DNA of 64,000 nt from JBCBWG01 sp036804185. GTDB taxonomy: Bacteria > Pseudomonadota > Alphaproteobacteria > Rhizobiales > Hyphomicrobiaceae. Positions 24,301 to 32,206 of the stretch are shown here, in pieces. Position 1 is the stretch's first letter. Every line of letters starts with the position of its first letter. The stretch covers positions 1-64,000 of the forward strand of contig JBHJOC010000038.1 of assembly GCA_050330095.1 (NCBI GenBank). The letters are read 5' to 3'. The notes below the pieces were generated by a model. The model was given only the letters and a program-made list of their open reading frames with translations, was not told the DNA's origin and searched no databases. Made by a program: the position numbers and the translations under genes.

Positions 24301-25512
24301 TCAGCCCGCTTGGGCAGTGGCGTAACCAGCAGGAGGGATCATACTCTGGCGATCATTCAGCCTGGGACCAACCGGTGCAGCAGGCTCGATCGTCACCGGT
24401 CCGCCAGACGGAGCGATCAAGCGCTCAAGCAGCTCTCGTGTCGGCATCCCCAGCGGTGCCAGTCCCTCCGAGATCTCGAACGAAACAATGCCACGTCGTG
24501 TCATCGGCCCCATCACGCCATCGATCTGGCCTCGATAGGAATTGCGACGCTTCAATTCAGCCTGGACTGACCTGAACGCTTCAATGCCGGTGAGGAGCGC
24601 CTCGCGCTCGTAGCGTTCGAGGCCACTCAGAAAGCGCTGCGGCTTGATCGCAACGTTGATCACCGTCTGCTCAACCAGCTGCCGATTTTCTTGGATGCGC
24701 CCGCTGCGCCGGTCACGATTGTGGGTGACACGATACCGCGATGTCTGAACCGTGCCGACGTTGATGGCCACCACTTCGGCGTTGCCATCGGCGCGCACCC
24801 GCAGGATTGGCCCTCCCGAAGAGCCCTTGAACGTATCGCACGTGTGATAAATCAGCCCCTCATGTCGGGCGGGTTCGATGCCACAATCCGTCGAAAGCCA
24901 CCTTGACTGCAGTGTCAAGTCGCCGTGGTAGGCGATCATGACGATCTCACCCCGCTTCGCCGCGCGCTCCAACTCGAGCCGCGGCCGATCGGCGATCGGC
25001 AGCGCGAGGCCGCGGCAGAGCGGTTTTGCAAGCTTCGCAAACGCCCAATCATCGGCCATTGCCGCCAGCGATTGCTGGTTCTGTGTCGACCCCGTGAAGA
25101 ATGCCAGCAGCGGCTGGTTATTGTCGACGTAGAGCAGGTTGCTTGCGTGTTCGGGGCCGGCCGAACCTTCGAGCGGCGCGAGGACGAAGCGAAATCGCAG
25201 CAGATCCTGGGTCTGACGTCCATCGTGCCGGACGATGCAGTGTGCATTCGTCGCAATGACGCCATCCCCGACGCAGAACGCGGTACAGGCTCGACCCGTT
25301 CCGCGTTGAAGCAGAAGGCCGACCGACCTCGCAATGGGCCTGAACGGGCTCGGGACCGCGACCCGCGTGTCTTCGCCGAGAACGTCAACGCGTGCGACGT
25401 GATTAGGGCCAGTGACCGGCCCTTTCGCTGCAGGGAGCGCTAAGGACACCGAAGATGGACCAGCACAGAGTGCCAACAGCGCAAACCACAGGGAGGCGAA
25501 GTGGTGTCGCAC
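24301..25512 (-). CDS. Secreted trypsin-like serine protease with C-terminal peptidoglycan-binding-like part
   Basis: A 403-residue exported protein. A signal peptide covers about residues 1-26. A chymotrypsin-fold protease follows with the triad His in VIATNAHC, Asp in DDWAFAKL and Ser in FKGSSGGP. Cysteines in ACTAFC and HTCDTF may form disulfides. From about residue 310 a helical part with 'AELKRRNSYRGQIDGVMGPMTRRGIVSFEISEGL' looks like a peptidoglycan-binding type 1 domain (Y.G.IDG..G..T..AI..F), and a proline-rich tail ends the protein. This suits a protease tethered to the cell wall or acting in the periplasm. It is distinct from the PDZ-bearing DegP type. No partner gene is apparent. 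Confidence 0.85.
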   Translation of the reverse strand: MRHHFASLWFALLALCAGPSSVSLALPAAKGPVTGPNHVARVDVLGEDTRVAVPSPFRPIARSVGLLLQRGTGRACTAFCVGDGVIATNAHCIVRHDGRQTQDLLRFRFVLAPLEGSAGPEHASNLLYVDNNQPLLAFFTGSTQNQQSLAAMADDWAFAKLAKPLCRGLALPIADRPRLELERAAKRGEIVMIAYHGDLTLQSRWLSTDCGIEPARHEGLIYHTCDTFKGSSGGPILRVRADGNAEVVAINVGTVQTSRYRVTHNRDRRSGRIQENRQLVEQTVINVAIKPQRFLSGLERYEREALLTGIEAFRSVQAELKRRNSYRGQIDGVMGPMTRRGIVSFEISEGLAPLGMPTRELLERLIAPSGGPVTIEPAAPVGPRLNDRQSMIPPAGYATAQAG

Positions 25513-25676
25513 GCCGAGGTTCTCCCTGAATCAAGACCGCAGACGCAAGGCTAACGCATCGAAAGCGGTTGTCCAGGGGCTCAGTCGCGACTGCGGCACT
25601 TCCTTCAGTGGGGAAAGAGCTGGAGAGGCACGAAAGTGCACTGGCGGGAGACTGAGAGTCCCGGCGACGAGGCGTG

Positions 25677-26189
25677 TCAGTTGAACTTGCGGCCAACCGC
25701 ACGGATCGCATCGTCAATCAGCTGTCCGTCCGAGCCGCTGCCAGTCGCGCGGAAGTAGCCTTCGGCAATCAACGCCGACTGCTCGATCGCAGCGGCCCGG
25801 ATGTCGGCCACAGCTTGCGCCTCGGCCCGCGCGATCTTCTCATCAGCAATCCGCATGCGGCGTTCAAACGCCTCGGCGAGCGCACGTCGCGTCTCCTCAG
25901 CCAGCAACTGTGCCTCAGTCTCGGCGCGGGTGATGATCTCACGCGCCTCGTCTTCTGCCTTCGCGGCTTTGCGCTGATAATCGGTCAACAGTTGCTTGGC
26001 GTCTTCCCGAAGTCTACGCGCCTCGTCGAGCTCATTGCGGATGCGCTCCGCACGTTTGTCGAGCGCAGCCCCGATCATTCCCGGCACTTTCAGATAAACC
26101 ATGAATCCGACGAAGATCACGAACGCCAGCGCCACCCAAAATTCTGGATTGGCAAGGAGCGGGCCGTCGGCAGCAAGAACGACGAACAT
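25677..26189 (-). CDS. atpF: ATP synthase F0 subunit b
   Basis: A 170-residue peripheral-stalk subunit. One membrane segment near the N-terminus (FWVALAFVIFVGFMVYLKVPGMI) is followed by a long charged coiled coil (RIRNELDEARRLREDAKQLL and onwards) and a short C-terminal globular end. Last gene of the F0 run, three bases after the b' gene stop, so translational coupling is likely. It has the features of the alphaproteobacterial b subunit paired with b' in a heterodimeric stalk. Confidence 0.95.
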   Translation of the reverse strand: MFVVLAADGPLLANPEFWVALAFVIFVGFMVYLKVPGMIGAALDKRAERIRNELDEARRLREDAKQLLTDYQRKAAKAEDEAREIITRAETEAQLLAEETRRALAEAFERRMRIADEKIARAEAQAVADIRAAAIEQSALIAEGYFRATGSGSDGQLIDDAIRAVGRKFN

Positions 26190-26192
26190 CGG

Positions 26193-26729
26193 TTAGGCTC
26201 CGGTTCTGTAACGAGCGATCGCCGCGGCGATGTCAGCTTGGCTCGGTTCCACGCCAACGAGCTTCCTCACAATTTCGACCGCAGCGTCCTGCGCAATCGA
26301 ATCGACCTCGCCAAGCGCCTGCTGCCGCCCGGAGTTGATGCGCGCCTCTGCCTCGCCGAGCCGCGCAGCAATCTGCGCTTCGATCGCATCGCGCTCGGCG
26401 TTGGTGCCCGTTGCCAAGCGTTCGCGAGTCTGCCGCGCAATTTCCGAGGCATTGACGCGCGCTGCAGCGAGCTTTGCCTCGTAGTCAGCGATCGCGCGAT
26501 CTGTGTCGGCCTTGAGCCGTTCGGCCTCGGCGAGATCGCGCTCGATCCGCTCCATCCGACCTTCGACGGCGCGCGCGATCCGCGGCAGGATATGCCGCGA
26601 CAGCAGGTAGTAGAGGATGCCAAATGTAATCGCCAGCCAGAACAGCTGCCCCGCATAGGAACTGGGATCGAGCTGCGGCAGGGCCGATTTTTTTTCCGCT
26701 GCGGCGGCGAGAAACAGTGCTGGGGGCAC
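26193..26729 (-). CDS. atpF': ATP synthase F0 subunit b'
   Basis: A 178-residue second stalk subunit (b'), as in photosynthetic and many other alphaproteobacteria. The membrane segment is QLFWLAITFGILYYLLSRHILPRI, followed by a coiled coil (RMERIERDLAEAERLKADTD). There are two in-frame GTG starts, at 26735 and 26729. I prefer 26729 because GAGG lies nine bases upstream, against three bases for the other. A run of eight A residues on the coding strand (near 26690) encodes EKK near residue 14. The gap of about 190 bp to atpE is large for this operon. Confidence 0.93.
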   Translation of the reverse strand: MPPALFLAAAAEKKSALPQLDPSSYAGQLFWLAITFGILYYLLSRHILPRIARAVEGRMERIERDLAEAERLKADTDRAIADYEAKLAAARVNASEIARQTRERLATGTNAERDAIEAQIAARLGEAEARINSGRQQALGEVDSIAQDAAVEIVRKLVGVEPSQADIAAAIARYRTGA

Positions 26730-26918
26730 GTGCACCTACCTCAAATGCATGGATGTCGGGGGATCGGAGGTGAGCCTCCAATCGCGCCGACAGATCTGCG
26801 GTTCATCCGCCATGGCGCAGTCGAGCTGTGGTCGCAACCGCCCGACTGAAGCGCGCCATGGCGCCGTTCTGGCGCTGGCAAACCCTTGGCCCGCGACGAG
26901 GTCGCAGGCCCGCCCGCA

Positions 26919-27143
26919 TCAGTTGAACAGAATGAGCATCGCGATCACGAGAGCGAACAGGCCGAGGGCTTCCGCAAACGCGGCGCCAACCAGCACACGG
27001 GCGAATTGTGCGTCAGCGGCCGAGGGGTTGCGCATCGCGCCGCTTAGGAAGTTTCCGAAGATCGTCCCGATGCCGATGCCAGCACCAATCAGACCGAACG
27101 ACGCGAGGCCAGCTCCAATGAGCTTTGCTGCATCAGCTTCCAT
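26919..27143 (-). CDS. atpE: ATP synthase F0 subunit c
   Basis: A 74-residue hairpin of two membrane helices that forms the rotor ring. The first helix is glycine-rich ('GAGLASFGLIGAGIGIGTIFG'), the loop is 'RNPSA', and the second helix carries the proton-binding glutamate in 'VLVGAAFAEALGLFALVIAM'. Length and sequence are typical of alphaproteobacteria. It is preceded by a clear ribosome site (GGAG) and lies 57 bp after atpB. Confidence 0.96.
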   Translation of the reverse strand: MEADAAKLIGAGLASFGLIGAGIGIGTIFGNFLSGAMRNPSAADAQFARVLVGAAFAEALGLFALVIAMLILFN

Positions 27144-27200
27144 GGGGAGTCTCCTTGAGGTTCAGGAATTGCAAGAGAGGGTGACGACGAAGCGGCGCGA

Positions 27201-27971
27201 TCAATGCCCCTCATGGAGGTTGATCGCATCGTTGAGGTAAATGCAGGTGAGGATCGAGAAGATGAACGCCTGCAATACCGCCACAAGCAGCTCGAACGCG
27301 GTGAGCGCGAGCATGACGATGAACGGCACGAAGCCGAACACGCCGAGCGAGACGACAAAGCCCGCGAAGACCTTCATCATGGTGTGGCCGGCGAGCATAT
27401 TCGCGAACAGCCGCACGGACAGGCTGATTGGGCGGATCAGGAACGAGATGAACTCGATCACGACGATCAGGGGCAGGACATAGAGCGGCACCCCGTCGGG
27501 CACGAACAATTTAAAGAAGCCAAGCCCGTGGTTGGCAAAACCTATCCCGAGCACGACGAAGAAAACGAGCGCGGCAAGCGCGAACGTCACAATGATATGG
27601 CTCGTGACGGTAAAGGGCTTCCAGACCCCAGGTATGGCGATCATGCCCAAGAGATTGAGCATCAACACAAAGATGAACAACGAGAACACGAACGGCAGAT
27701 ATCGCATGCCGTTCTGTCCAATATTGTCGCGCACCATGTTGGCAATGAACTCGTAAGAGAGTTCGGCGATCGACTGCATCCGTGTCGGAACGAGCGAGCG
27801 GCTGCCCATCGCCACCGTCAAGAAGGTACAGGTCAGGGCGACCGCTAGCACCATGAACAACGAGGCGTTCGTGAACGATAGGTCAACGCCATTGAGCTCG
27901 AGCGGGATCAATGTCTTGATCTCGAACTGCTCCATCGGGCTGTGCCCGCCGCCGGTACCTTGAGCTGCCAC
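27201..27971 (-). CDS. atpB: ATP synthase F0 subunit a
   Basis: A 256-residue membrane subunit forming the proton half-channels. The essential arginine is in 'ISLSVRLFANMLAGHTMMKV', and the C-terminal helix has 'FELLVAVLQAFIFSILTCIYLNDAI'. The N-terminus 'PMEQFEIKTLIPLELNG' is typical of the alphaproteobacterial protein. Five to six membrane segments are visible. It follows atpI after a 206-bp gap and precedes atpE on the same strand. Confidence 0.96.
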   Translation of the reverse strand: MAAQGTGGGHSPMEQFEIKTLIPLELNGVDLSFTNASLFMVLAVALTCTFLTVAMGSRSLVPTRMQSIAELSYEFIANMVRDNIGQNGMRYLPFVFSLFIFVLMLNLLGMIAIPGVWKPFTVTSHIIVTFALAALVFFVVLGIGFANHGLGFFKLFVPDGVPLYVLPLIVVIEFISFLIRPISLSVRLFANMLAGHTMMKVFAGFVVSLGVFGFVPFIVMLALTAFELLVAVLQAFIFSILTCIYLNDAINLHEGH

Positions 27972-28177
27972 GTCAAAAATCCCCTTGCGTCAGCTTCCAC
28001 CGGCCCGCGCGCACCGGACCATTGAACACCGTATTGACACCGACAACGCCGACAACCCAATCGCGCCATGCATCGCGTCAGGTGACGCCCGATGTTGTGC
28101 GACGCCAGAACGCTGCGCACCCGCACCGATCTCTCGCCCGGGCGTTTGCGCGAGGCGAGCCCGATTTCCTATGCGAC

Positions 28178-28528
28178 TCAGTCGCGCAGCGAGCGCGACC
28201 GGTCGGCGGATCGGATGAGGTTCCACATCCCGGCAACCCCGCCGAGGATCAAGAACACGATCAGAAACAACGGGCGCATCCCCGTCGCATTGTCGATCAG
28301 AAGCCCAATGCCAAGTCCGACTAGAACGCCGACGACCGGGTCAATCGCCATCCTGAGCGCCTGTCCAAGTGCCGAGCCATCGCGCGACGACATTTTCTTG
28401 GGCGCTTTGGACTGTTTGAGCGAATCGAGGCGCGCGCCCAATTCCTCCGAGCGCCGTTTGATTTCGGCGCGATCTTCAGGAGTGATCCCACCCCCATTCG
28501 CGCCCTCACGCGGCTCACGGTCTGGCAT
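28178..28528 (-). CDS. atpI: AtpI-like F0 assembly protein
   Basis: A 116-residue protein of the AtpI family, which assists c-ring assembly or magnesium supply. A charged N-terminal half ('TPEDRAEIKRRSEELGARLDSLKQ') is followed by two membrane helices ('IDPVVGVLVGLGIGLLIDNATG' and 'PLFLIVFLILGGVAGMWNLI'). ATG at 28528 was taken; an upstream TTG at 28570 would add 14 residues. It heads the F0 gene run atpI-B-E-F'-F. A 206-bp gap to atpB shows no frame. Confidence 0.88.
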   Translation of the reverse strand: MPDREPREGANGGGITPEDRAEIKRRSEELGARLDSLKQSKAPKKMSSRDGSALGQALRMAIDPVVGVLVGLGIGLLIDNATGMRPLFLIVFLILGGVAGMWNLIRSADRSRSLRD

Positions 28529-28813
28529 TTGAACGGTCTCGGTTCTGAAGGACCCCACCCGGCTTTCCAATCGGCGCGGACCCTAGTTTCGGGCCCATGG
28601 GGTGTCAAGACGGACGCTGATCGCCGTCCAACGCCTCAGGTCACGCTATCGGGCCCGCCCGGATAATGTCGGATGCCATTGCTTGGCTCTCTACCAGCCA
28701 TTGTCACAACATGGCACGAAACTTGTGTCACGCCGGCGACCAGAACACCAGCCGTCGGCCCGCAGGCCGATCATGCGGTGCTCGGGCTGAAAGACGATGT
28801 CCCGGTCAGGAAC

Positions 28814-30718
28814 ATGAGTTTGGCGTACGGTCCCAGAATGGCACAGGCCTCATTGAGTGCGGGCGCTCGTGATGACGCTCACGGCGCAGTGAGCCACGGT
28901 CTCAAGCTGTCTCGCGGGCTGATTGCGAGCGCGCTCGTATGGCTTGCGATGATGCTGTGCAGCTTCGTGATGTACGAGCCTGCGCCCGCCGACGTTCTGC
29001 TGTTCGGGGCGATCCTCGCGCTCCCGATCCTGGGTCAGACGAGGCCCATGCCGGTCACGACGATTGTTACGACGCTATTCGTGATCAACATTGCGCTCGG
29101 CCTCATGATTGCCGAGGCCACCACCGACCCCATCGGCGTGATCCGATTCCACCTCATTACGCTGTATCTGGTGCTCGCAGGCTACGTCGTTGCCGGCTGG
29201 GTGGTGATGGCACCAGAGCGTCGGTTTGAGATCCTGGTCAATGGCTACATCACGGGATCCGTGATCGCCTCGATCCTCGCTGTCATCGGCTTCTTCGACA
29301 TCGTCCCCGGGAGCGCAGCACTCTTCACCGAGTTCGGTCGCGCCAAGGGGCCTTTCAAGGATCCGAACGTGCTTGGTGCCGCGCTGGTCCCAACACTGCT
29401 CGTGCTCGTGTGGCGGGTGATGACGGCGTCGCCGGGCGCGATGCTGCGCAATGGGATTTGGCTCTCAATTTGTGGGGTTGCGCTGCTCCTGACATTCTCC
29501 CGCGGCGCCTGGATTGCGTTCGCGATCCCGATGCTATTCATGGCCGTGTTCCTGGTTGCTGGCGCGACGACGGGGCGCAAAATCGGTCGCATCGCCGTTG
29601 CGACGGTTGCGATGGCCGTGATCGTTCCCATCGGCATTTTATCAGTTCTGTCCGCAGATTCCGTGCGCGATCTTGCCGCCGAGCGCCTGAGCCTCGAACA
29701 GAGCTACGACGTCGGCCCCGAAGGCAGGTTCGGCGGCCAACTGAAAGCAGTCGACATTATTCTGGAGCAGCCCTTCGGCATCGGAGCGCTGGAATTCAGC
29801 CGCACGCGCCATATCGAAGAGCCACACAACGTTTATCTGTCGCAGTTCCTGAACAGCGGCTGGATCGGCGGGTTTGCCTATATCGCCGCTGTTGGCATCA
29901 CGTTGATCGCTGGAATTTGGTACGCGTTGACCCCCGGGCGCGTGCAAGTGCCGCTGATCATTGCAACGGCATGCGTCATCGCCCTGATAATCGAAGGGTT
30001 CGTTATCGATACGGACCACTGGCGCCACTTCTATCTCCTGATCGGCTGCTGTGCTGCATTGGTCGACGTGCGGTTCGCCGAGCGCCCTGCGGCGATGCCC
30101 GCAGCTGTCGCTGGCGCGGGCCCAACACGATCTGTCGGGGACGGATCAAACCGTCGCGGAAGGGATCCGTCCGAAAGACAGCGTCCAGCGCGTGACGCCT
30201 TGAAGCGCCGTATCGCCGGCCTGCTTGCCGACGGCCCGCCGGTCGTCGAGCGCGAGGCCCGCGCACTGTACAAGCCGCGCAAGCGGCCCGAGGTGGCCGC
30301 CGCGAGGTCACGTTACGCAGCGCTGATCGACGGCACGCCGCCCGTCGTCGCCGCCGAGCGCCGGCCGTTCGTTCAGCCAAACCACAACGCTGCGCCTCGG
30401 CAATCTCTCGACATCGCAGCTGGATCCAACGAGCGGCGGGCTCCGGCCAGCGCGCACCATGGCGCGGAACGTCGAAGCTCGCGCATTGCCGCGCACGCTA
30501 ACCACCCCTCCACACCGGCGAACTCGCGCGACCTGGCAACGCGCATCAACCGAGCGAGCCCGCTTGAGCAGGTGCCGATGACGCGCAGACAGCTTCTGAG
30601 CACAAGCGCGCGCCGGGCCGAGATCGGCCATGCCATGCTGAAAGCCCGGCTCGACGGTTTCGGTGACGTCGGCGCCCTCAATTCGAGCCGTCAGCTTCGA
30701 GCGCGGCTCGCGCGGTGA
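28814..30718 (+). CDS. O-antigen ligase/polymerase-like membrane protein with basic C-terminal tail
   Basis: A 634-residue protein. The first 420 residues form about ten membrane segments of the O-antigen ligase (Wzy/WaaL) family. The family loop 'GRFGGQLKAVDIILEQPFGIGALEFSRTRHIEEPHNVYLSQFLNSGWIGGFAYI' includes the conserved EPHN and G.G. The final 200 residues are hydrophilic, arginine- and alanine-rich, and probably disordered. They contain two related stretches, 'ADGPPVVEREARAL' and 'DGTPPVVAAERRPF'. Such a tail is unusual for this family. The start is uncertain: ATG at 28814 has AGGA upstream, and the frame is open from 28673. It probably polymerises or transfers an extracellular polysaccharide. 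The gene stands alone. Confidence 0.8.
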   Translation: MSLAYGPRMAQASLSAGARDDAHGAVSHGLKLSRGLIASALVWLAMMLCSFVMYEPAPADVLLFGAILALPILGQTRPMPVTTIVTTLFVINIALGLMIAEATTDPIGVIRFHLITLYLVLAGYVVAGWVVMAPERRFEILVNGYITGSVIASILAVIGFFDIVPGSAALFTEFGRAKGPFKDPNVLGAALVPTLLVLVWRVMTASPGAMLRNGIWLSICGVALLLTFSRGAWIAFAIPMLFMAVFLVAGATTGRKIGRIAVATVAMAVIVPIGILSVLSADSVRDLAAERLSLEQSYDVGPEGRFGGQLKAVDIILEQPFGIGALEFSRTRHIEEPHNVYLSQFLNSGWIGGFAYIAAVGITLIAGIWYALTPGRVQVPLIIATACVIALIIEGFVIDTDHWRHFYLLIGCCAALVDVRFAERPAAMPAAVAGAGPTRSVGDGSNRRGRDPSERQRPARDALKRRIAGLLADGPPVVEREARALYKPRKRPEVAAARSRYAALIDGTPPVVAAERRPFVQPNHNAAPRQSLDIAAGSNERRAPASAHHGAERRSSRIAAHANHPSTPANSRDLATRINRASPLEQVPMTRRQLLSTSARRAEIGHAMLKARLDGFGDVGALNSSRQLRARLAR

Positions 30719-30809
30719 TCGCGTGAGGCGTCGCGCCTTGGTGGGCGGATCCCTGCATCGATCTGCGCGCCAATTTGGGCGCGATAAGCGCCTCACGCTG
30801 CTTCAGCAT

Positions 30810-31322
30810 TCAGAACACGACGAATGCACGACCCGGACGGACGCGTTCCAAAATCTTCCGCAGTGTCGCCTCACTGACGGCGAGACACCCCGCTGTCGGC
30901 GCAAAGTCCTCGCGCGCCAGATGGACGAACACGGCGCTGCCATGGCCTCTCACACGGGGCCGGACGTTGTGCGACAGTGTGACCAGGATGTCGTAGACTC
31001 CGTCCGTGCGCCAAAGATGCTCAGCCGATCGCGGGTAGGGGTGCCAAACCGGTCTGTTGTAGTTGCGATCGCCCGGCGCGTCGCACCAACCGTCTCGTTG
31101 GCCGATAGCTCGGACCGGCAACAGGGTTCGAGGCCGGCGCATCCGATCGCTGCGGTAGTAGACGGCCAGCATCAACCACCGGCCGACGGGGCTCGAGCCA
31201 TCGCCCTCACGCTTTCGTGTCCGACGCCCGCCGCGACCAAGCGCACATCGCGACGTGAACGTCCCGAATGCAACATGTCCAACAGTCGAGCGCGCGCTCA
31301 GTGATCTGACAGCGATGTTCAT
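30810..31322 (-). CDS. L,D-transpeptidase (YkuD domain) protein
   Basis: A 170-residue protein of the L,D-transpeptidase catalytic family, which makes 3-3 crosslinks or attaches proteins to peptidoglycan. The motif is near the end: 'HGSAVFVHLAREDFAPTAGCLAVSE', with the conserved histidine, the catalytic cysteine in TAGC and the following serine. The N-terminus lacks an obvious signal peptide, so export is unclear; a start further downstream would not help. Alternatively it is a cytoplasmic or short divergent member. It is divergent from the OmpR-type regulator gene, with 140 bp between them. Confidence 0.8.
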   Translation of the reverse strand: MNIAVRSLSARSTVGHVAFGTFTSRCALGRGGRRTRKREGDGSSPVGRWLMLAVYYRSDRMRRPRTLLPVRAIGQRDGWCDAPGDRNYNRPVWHPYPRSAEHLWRTDGVYDILVTLSHNVRPRVRGHGSAVFVHLAREDFAPTAGCLAVSEATLRKILERVRPGRAFVVF

Positions 31323-31462
31323 GGCTCGTCCGATCCCGCTCCATCAATGTCATTCTGATCACGGCGAACCCAACGCTCCGTGAACATGCTTGAACGAGAG
31401 TGTCGTTCAGGCTTTGAAATGGCCGTGTTAGAACTCCCGCAACACACTACAGGAGACTGCCT

Positions 31463-32149
31463 ATGAGCAACGCGCGCAAGATCCTGATCATCGATGACGA
31501 TGCCGACTTGCGCGAGCCGTTGCGGGAACAGTTGGCGCTGCATGAAGAGTTCGACGTCACGGCCGCCGGGACGGCGAAAGAAGGGCTGGAGTGCGTCAGG
31601 TCCGATCGGTTCGACCTCGTGATCCTGGATGTCGGTCTTCCAGACATCGACGGCCGCGAAGCCTGCAAAATGCTGCGCAAGGCGGGTTTTAAGTCCCCTA
31701 TCCTTATGCTCACCGGCAACGCATCCGATGCGGACATGATCCTGGGCCTCGAGTCGGGCGCCAACGATTATGTGACGAAGCCATTCAAGTTCGCGGTCCT
31801 CCTGGCGCGCATCAGGGCACAGCTACGCCAGCACGAGCAGAGCGAAGACGCGGTATTCACCCTCGGACCGTATACATTCAAGCCAGCTTCGAAACTGCTG
31901 GTCGATGCAAATGGCAGCAAGATCAGGCTGACCGAGAAAGAAACCGCGATCTTGAAATACCTCTATCGTGCGGGCGAGCGCGTCGTGACCCGTGACGTGC
32001 TTCTGCACGAGGTCTGGGGCTACAACGCCGGGGTTACAACGCACACGCTCGAAACGCACGTCTATCGTCTGCGCCAGAAAATCGAGCGCGACCCCTCCAA
32101 CGCAGAGATCTTGGTCACCGAGACCGGTGGCTACAAGCTCGTGCCGTAG
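31463..32149 (+). CDS. OmpR/PhoB-family response regulator (orphan, CenR-like)
   Basis: A 228-residue regulator: a receiver domain with the acidic pair IDDDAD, phospho-accepting Asp in FDLVILDVGLPD (about residue 53), threonine in MLTGNA and lysine in DYVTKPF. A winged-helix DNA-binding domain follows ('LTEKETAILKYLYRAGERVVTRDVLLHEVWGY', 'LETHVYRLRQKIE'). No histidine kinase gene is adjacent. It resembles the orphan envelope regulators of alphaproteobacteria such as CenR, which would suit its position next to an L,D-transpeptidase gene, but assignment needs comparison. AGGAG upstream of the ATG. Confidence 0.9.
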   Translation: MSNARKILIIDDDADLREPLREQLALHEEFDVTAAGTAKEGLECVRSDRFDLVILDVGLPDIDGREACKMLRKAGFKSPILMLTGNASDADMILGLESGANDYVTKPFKFAVLLARIRAQLRQHEQSEDAVFTLGPYTFKPASKLLVDANGSKIRLTEKETAILKYLYRAGERVVTRDVLLHEVWGYNAGVTTHTLETHVYRLRQKIERDPSNAEILVTETGGYKLVP

Positions 32150-32206
32150 CCCTGCCGATCAGAAGCCCCCTGCACCGTCTTCGGCACCCGCGCGGGGTAC
32201 GGCCCC

